A stretch of 64,000 bases of DNA from Roseiarcus sp036488815 (GCA_036488815.1 DASXGX010000010.1:1-64000); one strand, 5' to 3'; counted from the stretch's first letter, positions 44,725 to 53,992 are shown. The notes: generated from the sequence alone by a model not told the origin. Numbers and translations are program-made.

Positions 44725-45156
44725 ATGACCACCAATCAAGGCGGCTCGCATGAGCAGCACGTTAAGGGTGGCGAACAGAGCCACAAGACCACCTCCGGAT
44801 CCGAATCCACGCAAGACGCGTTGACCCGCGGCGGCTCGCAAGAGCAGCATGTGAAGGCGGGAGAGAAGGGTCACAAGAGTTCGTCCGAGTCGCATGCTTC
44901 GCAGGAAGGGTCGTCCCGCGGCGGTTCGCGTGAGCAGCACGTGAAGGCGGGAGAGCAGAGTCACAACGGTTCGTCCGATTCGCAGGCTTCCCAGGAGGGG
45001 TCGACGCGAGGCGGCTCACATGAGCAGCATGTGAAGGCGGGAGAGCAGGGTCACAAGGGTTCGTCCGCGTCGCAGGCTTCCCACGAAGGGTCGACCCGCG
45101 GCGGTTCGTCCGAGCAGCACGTGAAGGCTGGCCAGCAAAGCCACAAGAACACCTAG
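44725..45156 (+). CDS. Hydrophilic repeat protein related to KGG-type stress proteins
   Basis: A 143-residue, wholly hydrophilic protein built of five 30-residue units around GGSxEQHVKAGEQSHK, rich in Gly, Ser, His and Gln and lacking Trp, Tyr and Phe. The GGS...KAGE...SHK pattern recalls the KGG motif of stress-induced proteins such as general stress protein 10. It starts at 44725 after AGGAGAG and has an EcfG-type promoter. It is followed 86 bases later by manganese catalase. A protective, intrinsically disordered (hydrophilin-like) function is inferred; the DNA repeats are listed separately. Confidence 0.82.
   Translation: MTTNQGGSHEQHVKGGEQSHKTTSGSESTQDALTRGGSQEQHVKAGEKGHKSSSESHASQEGSSRGGSREQHVKAGEQSHNGSSDSQASQEGSTRGGSHEQHVKAGEQGHKGSSASQASHEGSTRGGSSEQHVKAGQQSHKNT
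44741..45140 (+). repeat. Five tandem 90-bp coding repeats
   Basis: The landmark GAGCAGCAY recurs with exact 90-bp periodicity (blocks starting 44751, 44841, 44931, 45021 and 45111). Units 2 to 5 are nearly identical in DNA, including GTGAAGGCGGGAGAG, while the first unit differs more, suggesting amplification from an original copy. Confidence 0.85.
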
Positions 45157-45158
45157 CC

Positions 45159-45187
45159 GTCGGACGAGGGCGCTAAAGCGCTCCGAC
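45159..45187 (+). terminator. Hairpin between repeat protein and catalase genes
   Basis: GTCGGA and TCCGAC enclose an inner stem GCGCT/AGCGC. There is no T run after it, so partial termination or transcript stabilisation between the two genes is as likely as full termination. Confidence 0.35.
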
Positions 45188-45242
45188 CGATTCGATGATC
45201 CCCATTGCAACTGCAGACACATCCAGGTGCGAGGTTTACGCC

Positions 45243-46013
45243 ATGTATCATCACGTCAAAAAGCTGATGTACTCCGTCAATGTAGGTGAACCGGAACCCC
45301 GCTTCGGCAAGATGCTGCTGGAGCAGTTTGGGGGCGCCAATGGCGAACTCGCGGCGGCGATGCAATATTCCATTCAGGGCATCAATTGCGACGATCCCGG
45401 TCTCAAGGACATGCTGATGGACATCGGCACCGAGGAGCTGAGCCACCTGGAAGTCGTCGGCGTGCTCGCAAGAATGCACTTGGCGCCCATGAAGGGAGAC
45501 CGCGCTGCGGCGGACGCCGATCCTCTCATCGCAATCGCGGGCGGCGGCGGCGTCAGTCTTGTCAACTCCGCAGGCGATGCGTGGACGGGCGACTATCTCA
45601 AGATCACCGGCGAGCCAGACGTCGATCTTCGCAGCAACATCGCCGCGGAAGCGCGAGCGAAAATCGTCTATGAGCGCCTGATCAATTTCTGCGACGACGC
45701 CGGCACCAAGGACGCGCTTCAGTTCCTGATGACGCGCGAGATCACCCACATGAAGGCGTTCATGCTTGCGCTCGACAGCATGGGCAAGCCGCACTTGGAA
45801 GTCGGGTTGATCCGGCCGACGCCGGGTCTCGTTGACCAGTATTTCAACGATTCGACCGGGGAGGGCGACCAAGGCGAAGAGGATGTAACCGGGCCTTGGA
45901 ACGACGACAAAGCCTTCGAACGGGTGGATAGCCCAGCCTTCAACCCCCAGAAGATGAAACTCAACGGGTCGAGCAAAAAGTCGAGCACGAGTGGTGCTCA
46001 CGCCAGGAAATAA
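45243..46013 (+). CDS. Manganese catalase
   Basis: A 256-residue non-haem catalase that disproportionates hydrogen peroxide at a dimanganese site. All ligand motifs are visible: GGANGELAAAMQYS (first Glu, about residue 31), GTEELSHLEVVG (Glu and His, about 62), AAEARAKIVYERL (Glu, about 139) and TREITHMKAF (His, about 173). The start at 45243 gives MYHHVKKLMYSVNVG, the family opening; an ATG at 45195 would add 16 atypical residues. The C-terminus ends in a Ser/Lys-rich tail. The context is the stress island with a repeat protein under an EcfG-type promoter. Confidence 0.93.
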   Translation: MYHHVKKLMYSVNVGEPEPRFGKMLLEQFGGANGELAAAMQYSIQGINCDDPGLKDMLMDIGTEELSHLEVVGVLARMHLAPMKGDRAAADADPLIAIAGGGGVSLVNSAGDAWTGDYLKITGEPDVDLRSNIAAEARAKIVYERLINFCDDAGTKDALQFLMTREITHMKAFMLALDSMGKPHLEVGLIRPTPGLVDQYFNDSTGEGDQGEEDVTGPWNDDKAFERVDSPAFNPQKMKLNGSSKKSSTSGAHARK

Positions 46014-46381
46014 GCCGTCTTTATTCGGCGCCTGGCCGGCGATCCGAGTAAAATGCAAATTCGCACTATTCGGCGTCGTGGCCGAGAAGATATTCGCTGA
46101 GAAGCGGTCCCTGACCGGAGGTTTCGACGGAACCTCGGCGACAGCGTAGACGTCTGCGCTGTCGCGTTCCGCGACCTCGGCCAGCGCGCGGTATCCGCAG
46201 CCAAATCAAAGAGACGCCCAGAACAGAAGCGGGGCAGATCGCGCACCGACGCTATGGCGGATCGAGGCGTACGCCTGCGTTGGCGTCCTAATCTCGAATA
46301 AGCTGCACCGGTTGCGGTTATTTACGTCCAGCTCGCTCGGCTGGCTCTCATCGTATTTCTCCCAAAGAAGGAAATAATGAA
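46014..46381. other. 368-bp intergenic region
   Basis: No gene is seen. GGAAC near 46135 is followed 17 bases later by CGTC, a poor EcfG match about 250 bases before the next ATG. The right end holds a purine-rich AAAGAAGGAAA ribosome binding site. Confidence 0.4.
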
Positions 46382-47395
46382 ATGAACCGCCACGTCGTTT
46401 CGCCCACCAAGTCGCATTCTTATGCGCTGGCCGCCGGCGTCGCAGCCGGTGTTCTTATGATCACCGCGCTGGTCAACCGGCGGCTAGCCAAGAAGGCGGA
46501 GAAAGACAATCCACCCGAGGGCGAGTTCATTGAAGTCAATGGCGTCCGCCTTCACTATGTCGCCCAAGGGGAGGGCAAAACATTGGTTTTGCTGCACGGC
46601 AACGGCAGCATGATCCAGGATTTTGAATCCAGCGGGCTTATAAACCTCGCCGCGCGGACCTATCGTGTGATCGCATTCGACCGCCCAGGATACGGCTACA
46701 GCGAGCGCCCCCCAAGCACGATCTGGACGCCGGACGCGCAAGCCGCGCTGATTCACGCGGCTTTGGTTCGGCTTGGAATCAAGCGCGCCGTTGTGCTCGG
46801 GCATTCCTGGGGAGCTTCTGTTGCGGTCGCGCTCGGGCTGAAGTTCCCTGCGATGGTTCGCGGCTTGATCCTCGTCTCCGGCTACTATTACCCGACTGAG
46901 CGACTCGAGACGACGCTCCTCGCTGGCCTGTCCATTCCCGTCATTGGGGACATCTTGCGTTACACAGTGGGCCCAATCGCGAGCCGGCTCGCATGGCCTG
47001 CAATGGTGCGGAAAATCTTCGGACCTGCGCCGACCCCGGAGAAGTTCAACGGTTTTCCCCGCGAAATGACGTTCCGCCCATCGCAGCTGGGAGCCAGTGA
47101 GGCTGAAGCCGCGATGATGGTTCCAGACGCCTGGGCTGCAAGCGACAGCTACCAAGGATTGAAAATGCCGGTCGTCATTGTCGCCGGGGAGAACGACCGC
47201 CTCATAAACGCCGACTCCCAGTCGGGCCGCCTTCACTCCGCTATCCCTCACAGCACGTTCCACCGCGTCCCCGGCGCCGGACATATGGTGCACCAGACCG
47301 CGACCGATTCCGTGATGTCTGGAATTGAGGAGGTCGCGCGACAGTGCGCGCTACAACAACAAGGAGTTGCGACTCCTCATCGCGTCTCCGCGTGA
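46382..47395 (+). CDS. Alpha/beta hydrolase with N-terminal membrane anchor
   Basis: A 337-residue alpha/beta-hydrolase. One hydrophobic helix (about residues 14-34) probably anchors it in the inner membrane. The catalytic domain has LLHGNGS (oxyanion region, about 70), FDRPGYGYSERP (about 100), the nucleophile elbow GHSWGAS (about 140), an aspartate in VAGENDRLIN (about 268) and histidine in GAGHMVH (about 299). Esterase, epoxide-hydrolase-like or lipase action is possible; the substrate is unknown. It lies between manganese catalase and the hybrid kinase. Confidence 0.88.
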   Translation: MNRHVVSPTKSHSYALAAGVAAGVLMITALVNRRLAKKAEKDNPPEGEFIEVNGVRLHYVAQGEGKTLVLLHGNGSMIQDFESSGLINLAARTYRVIAFDRPGYGYSERPPSTIWTPDAQAALIHAALVRLGIKRAVVLGHSWGASVAVALGLKFPAMVRGLILVSGYYYPTERLETTLLAGLSIPVIGDILRYTVGPIASRLAWPAMVRKIFGPAPTPEKFNGFPREMTFRPSQLGASEAEAAMMVPDAWAASDSYQGLKMPVVIVAGENDRLINADSQSGRLHSAIPHSTFHRVPGAGHMVHQTATDSVMSGIEEVARQCALQQQGVATPHRVSA

Positions 47396-47536
47396 ACGCT
47401 ATTGGCGACCCAGCGGCCTTGCCGATCTCAGGCGTTGCCGGACGAACCAGCGATCTCGCCGCGATGTCGACTTTGGCTAAAAGCGCGTGACGCGCACGGC
47501 CATTAGGCCTAATTCGAGAGCGTCGGCGTTGGGAAT

Positions 47537-47561
47537 GGAACATTAGGCGTCTGGACGCGTT
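47537..47561 (+). promoter_or_regulatory. EcfG-type promoter for the hybrid kinase gene
   Basis: A perfect match to GGAAC-N16-CGTT: GGAAC at 47537-47541 and CGTT at 47558-47561. Transcription would start near 47570, ahead of all candidate start codons of the kinase gene. Confidence 0.65.
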
Positions 47562-47613
47562 GGCGAGGTGGCAAGTTGCTTTCTAAATATTGCTGGATTT
47601 TGCCCTTTTCTGG

Positions 47614-50600
47614 ATGGATCCGTTGCTCAACGTGCGGGAGACGCCAGGGCCGTTCGGCGCAGTCTACGCGGGGGGCCTCGTGGCCAAAGATGGCGTGACT
47701 AGGCAGGAGCCCCAGCGGACACGTCGTAGGACAGCGCGGGCACAGCCGCGTTCGACGGATCAGAGTTCGGCTTCCGGTAAGCGGCCGCTGACCGTGGGCA
47801 TCGGGGCTTCCGCTGGCGGCCTGGAGGCGTTCAAGAGCTTTTTCGCGAAGATGCCGTCCTGCGGGGGGTTGGCGTTCGTGCTCGTGCAGCACCTCAATCC
47901 CGACCACAAGAGCATCCTGACGGAACTGATCGCACGGCAGACGAAGATGGCCGTCACGGAAGCGGTGGACGGCATGCCGGTTCGACCCGATATGGTGTTC
48001 GTCATTCCGCCGAATGCGACGCTGACCATAAGGGGAGGGAAGCTCCAGGTCGAGCGGCCGGCTCCCCCTAGGCAAATACGCTTTCCGATCGATTCCTTCT
48101 TTACGTCTCTAGCGGAAAGCGAGGGCGAAGGCGCCGTGGGCATCATCTTAGCGGGAACCGGCAGTGACGGGACCGACGGTATACGCGCGATCAAGGCGCA
48201 TGGCGGTCTCACTCTCGCCCAGGCGGGCTTCGACCATGTGGCTCTCAGCGGCATGCCCCAAAGCGCTGCCGCCACCGGGCTGGTCGATCACGTGATGCAG
48301 GTCGACGAGATGCCTGCGCAACTCAGCGAGTACGCGCGACACCTGAAAGGCGTCGCGGCGCTCAAAGACGGCGATGGCGCCCGCCGGGACATGGAAGATC
48401 ATCTCGCGACAATCAGCGCTCTGTTGCGCGCAACGGTTGGACACGATTTCGGGCAGTACAAGCGCAGCACCCTGTCCCGACGCGTTCAGCGGCGAATGCA
48501 GGTTCTGCACATCGAGAAAATACCGGAATATATCGACCGGCTGCGTAAGGACCCGCCGCAGCTCGATCTGCTTTTTCGCGAGTTTCTGATCGGGGTGACG
48601 CATTTCTTCCGCGACCCCGAAGCCTTCGAAGCCCTGCGTACGAAAGGTCTGCCGGCGCTGCTCGACGCGAAGCCGACCGGCGATCCTCTCCGCATCTGGG
48701 CGCCGGCCTGCGCCACGGGCGAGGAAGTTTATTCCATCGCGATTCTGCTGACGGAGGAAATGGTGCGCCGCGGCATTTCGCGCCCTGTCCAATTGTTCGG
48801 AACCGACATCGACGACAGCGCCGTGGCGACCGCTCGGTCCGCGTTTTATCCCAGAACCATGCCCGGTATGTCGCCGGAACGGATCGAAAGATGGTTCACG
48901 CCGCGCGGGGACGGATATTGCCCGATCAAGCAGATCCGCGAGATGTGCATCTTTTCGGTTCACAGCGTCATTCGAGACCCGCCGTTTTCCCGGCTGGACA
49001 TGATCTCCTGCCGCAACCTGATGATCTATCTCGACGGAGATTTGCAAGACCGAGCCGTGCGAAGCTTTCACTATGCTCTGAAGCCGGGAGGCATCCTTTT
49101 TCTGGGTCCCTCCGAAGGCCTGACGCGTGGGGCGAAGCTGTTCTCTTTGCTCGATCGGCGGCATCGCGTTTTCGAGCGGCGAAACACCGGCGCCCCGGCT
49201 CGGCTTCCCGAATTCTCGTCCGCCGGGATACCGATGGGAAACCAACCGATAGCGGCGCCGTCGGCGGTTGGGGGCGCCGGCGAAGACCGTATCGAGCGAA
49301 ACACACGGAATGTTCTCGAGAAGCATTCGCCCGCTTACGTCGTCATCGACCAACGATACGATGTGGTGCGTTTTTCGGGTGGAGCGATCGGCCGATACCT
49401 CGAGCCGTCAGGCGGGGCGCCGAGCCTGAACCTGTTCTCCTTGCTTCACAGGACCCTTCGCCCCGCTGTCCGAGCAGCGGTGCAAAGGGTTTTCAACGAT
49501 GGCGAGAGCGTGTTGCAAGAGCAGCTATCGATGAGGCTGGACGGCGCGAGTCACGGCGTCACCCTCATCGCGGAACCTCTGGGCGGCGGTCGCGACAATG
49601 GGCCGCTTTGCGTCGTCGCGTTTCAGGACCTTGGCGTCGTCAAAGCGCGCGCGCGTTCCGGCCGGCTGCCGGGGCCTGAGGTCGATACGCTCGATCAGGA
49701 ATTGCGCACCGCAAAGACGCAGGTCCTGGCGCTGGCGGCGGACCTCGAGACTGCGAACGAGAACGCCGCGTCTGCCGCCGAGGAGTACCAATCGATCAAC
49801 GAGGAGCTCCAATCCTCCAACGAAGAGCTGGAGACCGCCAAGGAGGAGATGCAGTCGATCAATGAGGAGTTGCAGACAGTCAACGCCGAGCTGAACAGCA
49901 AGAACGACCAATTGCTACGGGTGAACAGCGATCTGCAGAATCTTCTCGACAGCACCGATATAGCCACTGTCTTTCTGGACGCCGAATTGCGGGTCAAGGG
50001 GTACACGCCTGCGATGAGGGAGCTATTTCATCTTCGCGACGCTGATCGTGGGCGTCCCCTGGATGAAGTTGTTTCTCGGATAACGTACGGCGATCTTCGC
50101 GAAGACGTGATGAGCGTCCTACGTGACGAAAAAATGATTGAACGGGAAGTGGAGATCGCAAGCGGCAGCGCCACTTTCATCATGCGCATCCGGCCCTACC
50201 GGACCGTCGACCGCGCAATCGACGGCGTTGTGATCACCTTCGTCGACATTTCCGGTCGCAAGAAAGTGGAAGAGGTTCTCAGAGAACACGCCGCCATCGT
50301 CGAGTTCTCACATGACGCGTTGGTCAGCATGTCTCTCGAGGGTGTCATCCGCTCATGGAATCCGGGAGCCGGACACTTATTTGGCTTCAGCGCGTCCGAA
50401 GCGATCGGCAAGCCGGTAGGCCTCTTCCTGGGCGCCCCTGGTCGGATCGACGAGCACAGCGCGCTGATCGAGCAGGCAAGCGGCGGCACCATTGCCGGCT
50501 CCGTCAGCACGGGGGGCATGCGCCGGAATGGCGCCATGGTGGACATCGAAGTCGCCGTGATGCCGATCCGTAGCCCCGATGGCGCCGTCACGGCGCTCGC

Positions 50601-51330
50601 CTTGTCCGCCCGAGACATCGCCGAGCGGAAAGAATCCGACACGCACCGGGCGCTCTTGCTGCGCGAACTCAGCCACCGCGTCAAGAACGCCTTGGCCAGC
50701 GTGCAAGCCATCGCAACGCAGACGCTCAAGATGACGGCGACGCCTGAGGCTTTCGCCGCATCGTTCTCCGCCCGCCTGATGGCGCTGGCGAAAACTCACG
50801 ACCTGCTGACCCGCGGCGAATGGCAAGGCGCGCCGCTCCGGGACATCGTAGAAGCGGAGCTTGCGCCATATCAGGACGAGACGCATACGCGCTGGCGGTG
50901 CGAAGGTCCCGCTGTCAGGCTCGCTGCGAAATCGGCGCTTGCGCTCGGCATGGCGTTTCACGAACTCGCCACCAACGCGGCCAAGCACGGCGCCTTGTCG
51001 GTTCCCAGCGGCCACGTCGAGGTGAGCTGGGAGCAGCGGCTGACCGAGGGCCACCTTCGCCTTCATCTGGTCTGGGCCGAGGCCGGGGGCCCGAAGGTGC
51101 TGGGGGCGGGTCGTAAGGGCTTTGGGACGCGCCTGATCAGCGATGGTCTGGCGTACGAACTGGACGGCGACGTGGCGCTCGAGTTCGGCGCCGCGGGAGT
51201 GCGTTGCTCGACATTCCGATTATCGAGCCGGAGGCATCATGACCACCATCAGCAAGCCAGGGACGGAAGCGCTCGCCGGCAGGCGCATTCTCATTGTCGA
51301 AGACGAGATGATTGTCGCGATGATGCTTGA
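47614..51330 (+). CDS. CheB-CheR-PAS-HWE hybrid sensor kinase
   Basis: A very large (1238-residue) signalling protein. Domains in order: CheB methylesterase (about 58-245; GIGASAGG, VQHLNPDH and GTGSDG give the Ser-His-Asp triad), CheR methyltransferase (about 262-525; WAPACATGEEVYS), a PAS-like region (about 562-675), a coiled coil (about 692-772, EELQSSNEELETAKEEM), two PAS domains (about 775-885 and 892-1005) and an HWE-type histidine kinase (about 1010-1200; LRELSHRVKNALAS, FHELATNAAKHGAL). The start is uncertain: TTG 47590, ATG 47614 or GTG 47681 after GGGGGG. The end overlaps the response regulator gene by 92 bases. The EcfG-type promoter suggests a stress-sensing role. Confidence 0.88.
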   Translation: MDPLLNVRETPGPFGAVYAGGLVAKDGVTRQEPQRTRRRTARAQPRSTDQSSASGKRPLTVGIGASAGGLEAFKSFFAKMPSCGGLAFVLVQHLNPDHKSILTELIARQTKMAVTEAVDGMPVRPDMVFVIPPNATLTIRGGKLQVERPAPPRQIRFPIDSFFTSLAESEGEGAVGIILAGTGSDGTDGIRAIKAHGGLTLAQAGFDHVALSGMPQSAAATGLVDHVMQVDEMPAQLSEYARHLKGVAALKDGDGARRDMEDHLATISALLRATVGHDFGQYKRSTLSRRVQRRMQVLHIEKIPEYIDRLRKDPPQLDLLFREFLIGVTHFFRDPEAFEALRTKGLPALLDAKPTGDPLRIWAPACATGEEVYSIAILLTEEMVRRGISRPVQLFGTDIDDSAVATARSAFYPRTMPGMSPERIERWFTPRGDGYCPIKQIREMCIFSVHSVIRDPPFSRLDMISCRNLMIYLDGDLQDRAVRSFHYALKPGGILFLGPSEGLTRGAKLFSLLDRRHRVFERRNTGAPARLPEFSSAGIPMGNQPIAAPSAVGGAGEDRIERNTRNVLEKHSPAYVVIDQRYDVVRFSGGAIGRYLEPSGGAPSLNLFSLLHRTLRPAVRAAVQRVFNDGESVLQEQLSMRLDGASHGVTLIAEPLGGGRDNGPLCVVAFQDLGVVKARARSGRLPGPEVDTLDQELRTAKTQVLALAADLETANENAASAAEEYQSINEELQSSNEELETAKEEMQSINEELQTVNAELNSKNDQLLRVNSDLQNLLDSTDIATVFLDAELRVKGYTPAMRELFHLRDADRGRPLDEVVSRITYGDLREDVMSVLRDEKMIEREVEIASGSATFIMRIRPYRTVDRAIDGVVITFVDISGRKKVEEVLREHAAIVEFSHDALVSMSLEGVIRSWNPGAGHLFGFSASEAIGKPVGLFLGAPGRIDEHSALIEQASGGTIAGSVSTGGMRRNGAMVDIEVAVMPIRSPDGAVTALALSARDIAERKESDTHRALLLRELSHRVKNALASVQAIATQTLKMTATPEAFAASFSARLMALAKTHDLLTRGEWQGAPLRDIVEAELAPYQDETHTRWRCEGPAVRLAAKSALALGMAFHELATNAAKHGALSVPSGHVEVSWEQRLTEGHLRLHLVWAEAGGPKVLGAGRKGFGTRLISDGLAYELDGDVALEFGAAGVRCSTFRLSSRRHHDHHQQARDGSARRQAHSHCRRRDDCRDDA

Positions 51331-51631
51331 GGACATGCTGACAGAGCTTCGCTGCGAAGTGGTCAAGGCGGCGCGAGTGGCCAAAGCTGTCGATCTCGCC
51401 GCCACCGCAGAACTCGATGGCGCGATTCTGGACGTCAATGTCGCGGGCGAACCCGTCTATCCTGTCGCGCGCGAACTCCAAAAGCGCGGCATTCCGTTCA
51501 TCTTCTCGACCGGATACGGCGCGGGCGGACTCGCGAGCGACTATCGCGATCGTCCGACGCTATCGAAGCCGTTTCAGCAAGAGGATCTGGCGCCGACGCT
51601 GGCGGGCGCCCTTCACGGCAGGCGTCTCTGA
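51239..51631 (+). CDS. Single-domain response regulator
   Basis: A 130-residue receiver domain without an output domain. ILIVEDEMIV gives the acidic pocket, AILDVNV the phosphoacceptor Asp (about residue 64) and LSKPF the conserved Lys. The start at 51239 follows CCGGAGG; longer in-frame extensions lie within the kinase gene. It is almost surely the partner of the HWE kinase it overlaps. Lone receivers often pass or sink phosphate in general-stress networks of this bacterial group. Confidence 0.9.
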   Translation: MTTISKPGTEALAGRRILIVEDEMIVAMMLEDMLTELRCEVVKAARVAKAVDLAATAELDGAILDVNVAGEPVYPVARELQKRGIPFIFSTGYGAGGLASDYRDRPTLSKPFQQEDLAPTLAGALHGRRL

Positions 51632-51861
51632 GCGGCGCTCCCGCCGCGCGCAGCTTGGCGCCTTCTGCATTCAGGTGGACGCGCCGAGCCGCTCTTTTCG
51701 TCATGCCCGGCCTTGTGTTGGACAAGCCCGGCTATGACGGTGTGCGTCAACCCATTTGCAAATGGCTCTAGCGCCGTCGCGCCGCTGATGGTGATCAAGG
51801 TGATGTCCAGCCAGAGCGCATTTTCGCAAGACCCCTTTTTGCGTCCTCGGCGCCGCCACGA

Positions 51862-52785
51862 TCACCCGTAAACGATATGCGTTGCACGCCATCCCTCCCT
51901 ACGTTTTTCCCAGAACCGGTCTTTTAGCCGGGTTGAAATCGGGCCCGGCCTGTCGTTGCCGAGCACACGCCCATCGATACGCGAGGCGGGCATGATCCCG
52001 CCTGCTGTCGTCGCCAAGAAGATTTCATCGGCGCCGCGCAGTTCGTCGGCGGCAAGCGGCCGCACCTCGCATGCGAGACCCAAGTCCCCGCATAGTTCCA
52101 TGACCGATAGGCGCGTTATGCCTTCCAGCACGCCGCGATCGGGCGTCACTACGGCGCCGTCGATGACGGCGAAGACATTGAAGCCGGGGCCCTCGGTCAC
52201 GCAGCCGCTGTTGTCCAACAGGACGCAACTGTCCGCGCCGCGATCCAGGGCTTCGAACGAACCGCGAGTGAGATCGGCCCAGTGGAAGTTTTTCACTCTT
52301 GGATCGAGCGAGTCCGCCGGAATGCGTTTCGCCTCGGCGACAATCAGATGCGCGCCGCGCGCCTGCACCTCCTCCGATATCACCCAAACCCAGGGAATCG
52401 CGAAGGTCGCGAGGTAGTTGCGGCAGTTGGCGGGATGACGAGGGAGGTTCGCCTGCGGCCGTCCGCGCAGGCAATCCATCGCCACATAGGCGCTGCGCAA
52501 GCCGGATCGGCGCACGCAGTTGCCGAGAATTTCCTTGATCTCCTCATCCGTCTCCGCGGGCGATAGACGCAACGCGCGCATCGAGTCCCGGAAGCGGCGG
52601 ATGTGGTCGTCCAATCGGAAAAATGCGCCGTTCCACACGCCGACGACATCATAGGTGACGTCGGAGCGGCGGTATCCCCAGTCGGTGATTGGGATCGCAG
52701 CCTCTTCGATGGGCATGTAGCGCCCGTCGATATAGGCGGCGCCTTCCGACCAGGCAGCCGGCGTTGCATCGCGACTCGAAGCCAT
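51862..52785 (-). CDS. Class IV aminotransferase (D-amino acid/branched-chain type)
   Basis: A 307-residue fold-type IV PLP enzyme. Family landmarks are PITDWGYRRSDVTYDVV near residue 33, RVKNFHWADLTRG near 163 (the Schiff-base lysine is in VKNFHW), LLDNSGCVTEGPGFNVF near 190 and EIFLATTAGGIMPASRIDG near 260. It could be a D-amino-acid, branched-chain or other transaminase; residues here do not decide. The start at 52785 sits five bases after the preceding gene's end, so the two are one operon. Confidence 0.88.
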   Translation of the reverse strand: MASSRDATPAAWSEGAAYIDGRYMPIEEAAIPITDWGYRRSDVTYDVVGVWNGAFFRLDDHIRRFRDSMRALRLSPAETDEEIKEILGNCVRRSGLRSAYVAMDCLRGRPQANLPRHPANCRNYLATFAIPWVWVISEEVQARGAHLIVAEAKRIPADSLDPRVKNFHWADLTRGSFEALDRGADSCVLLDNSGCVTEGPGFNVFAVIDGAVVTPDRGVLEGITRLSVMELCGDLGLACEVRPLAADELRGADEIFLATTAGGIMPASRIDGRVLGNDRPGPISTRLKDRFWEKRREGWRATHIVYG

Positions 52786-52790
52786 CGCCG

Positions 52791-53717
52791 TTAAGCCTTT
52801 CCGCCTTTGCCGAGGTCGGCGATTTTCAATCCGTGAAGATGCGCCTGCGCTTCGATGAGGGAGGGCACGAAGCGCTCTCCGTAGCCGAGCGCGGTGGCGA
52901 GCGCGAAGCTTTGCTGGACAGCTTGGCCGAGCACGCTGACAGTCCCCAAACCCTCGTTGAGGTGCGCGTAGTAGCGAAGGTCCTTGAGCCCGTTCGAGAG
53001 CTGGAACTGCATCCCGTCGAATTCGCCGTTTAGCGCTTTCGGCACGATGTTGCGTAGCAGAGGTCCGCTGACCGGGCCGGCGCTCACGACTTCGTACAGC
53101 TTTTGCACGTCGACCTTCGCCTTCGCCGCCGTGATGACCGCCTCGGAGATCAGCGAACAGAGACCCAGCGAAAGGAAATTGTTGATCAGCTTCAACGTGT
53201 GTCCGGCGCCGGGGCCGCCGACATGAAAAATGTTCTCGCAATACGCCTCCATCACGGGCTTCAAGCGCGCGAACATGTCGTCGGTGGCGCCCACCAACGT
53301 GTTGAGCTTGCCGGCTTCGGCCTCGACCGCGCTGCGCGTCAGCGGCGCATCCACCAAAGTGGCGCCGCGCGCCGCCAATTCGGCGGCCAGTCGCGCGGTC
53401 GACGCCGGCTCGCTGGTCGACGTATCGACGATGATCAATCCTTCGCGGGCGCCAGCGAGAATACCGTCCGGACGATGCATCAGCTCCTCGACTTGGACGG
53501 AGCCGGTCACGCAAATGAAGAGAATGTCCGAACGCCCCGCGGCGTCGGCGGGGCTGCTCGCCTCTGTGGCGCCGCGCTTGAGAATGTCGTCGACTGGCGC
53601 ACGGTTGCGGTTGGCGAGGATGGTGAGCGGAAACCCGTGAATGCGAAGATTCTTGGCGATGCCGTGGCCCATCAGGCCAACGCCAATCAGACCAATTCGC
53701 GGCTTATCCAATGACAT
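52791..53717 (-). CDS. 3-hydroxyisobutyrate dehydrogenase-family oxidoreductase
   Basis: A 308-residue beta-hydroxyacid dehydrogenase. RIGLIGVGLMGHGIAKNL is the Rossmann motif, DAPLTRSAVEAEAGKL near 122 is the substrate loop (S/G pattern altered to TRS), and GAGHTLKLINNFLS near 170 carries the catalytic lysine. The start at 53717 was chosen over 53849 because it places the Rossmann motif at residue 7. AT-rich sequence upstream (53725-53790) is a likely promoter. A tartronate-semialdehyde or 2-keto-acid reductase role fits the sugar-acid context but is inferred. Confidence 0.88.
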   Translation of the reverse strand: MSLDKPRIGLIGVGLMGHGIAKNLRIHGFPLTILANRNRAPVDDILKRGATEASSPADAAGRSDILFICVTGSVQVEELMHRPDGILAGAREGLIIVDTSTSEPASTARLAAELAARGATLVDAPLTRSAVEAEAGKLNTLVGATDDMFARLKPVMEAYCENIFHVGGPGAGHTLKLINNFLSLGLCSLISEAVITAAKAKVDVQKLYEVVSAGPVSGPLLRNIVPKALNGEFDGMQFQLSNGLKDLRYYAHLNEGLGTVSVLGQAVQQSFALATALGYGERFVPSLIEAQAHLHGLKIADLGKGGKA

Positions 53718-53907
53718 GCAGGCCTCGTTTTTGACTATATCGCAATACAAATAAATTAAAGCGCCGGACACTATAATCGATGTATCGTCGGCGCGCGTCA
53801 AATTGTTCGCCGCGATCAATAGCGTCCTATTTGGACAGGGAATTGCCATGCACTGCGCAATTCGACGAAGTCATCTCGCTGTCATTGCCACGGGGCTAAA
53901 TTTGTTC

Positions 53908-53926
53908 GCTGTGGTCAGGCCACAGC
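53908..53926 (-). terminator. Hairpin downstream of the UxaA-family gene
   Basis: GCTGTGG and CCACAGC form a perfect 7-bp stem with a 5-base loop, 67 bases past the stop codon at 53993. There is no strong T tract, so the terminator call is tentative. Confidence 0.35.
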
Positions 53927-53992
53927 TTCGTTGTTGAACCTCGGTCATGACGCTCCTCGTATTGCAGCCAACCCGCGACCCTCAGGCCGGTA

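Noticed and set aside
46135..46165. EcfG-like GGAAC-N17-CGTC before the alpha/beta hydrolase gene
   Set aside because: It mismatches the -10 element, has a different spacing from the three better sites, and lies about 250 bases upstream of the start codon.
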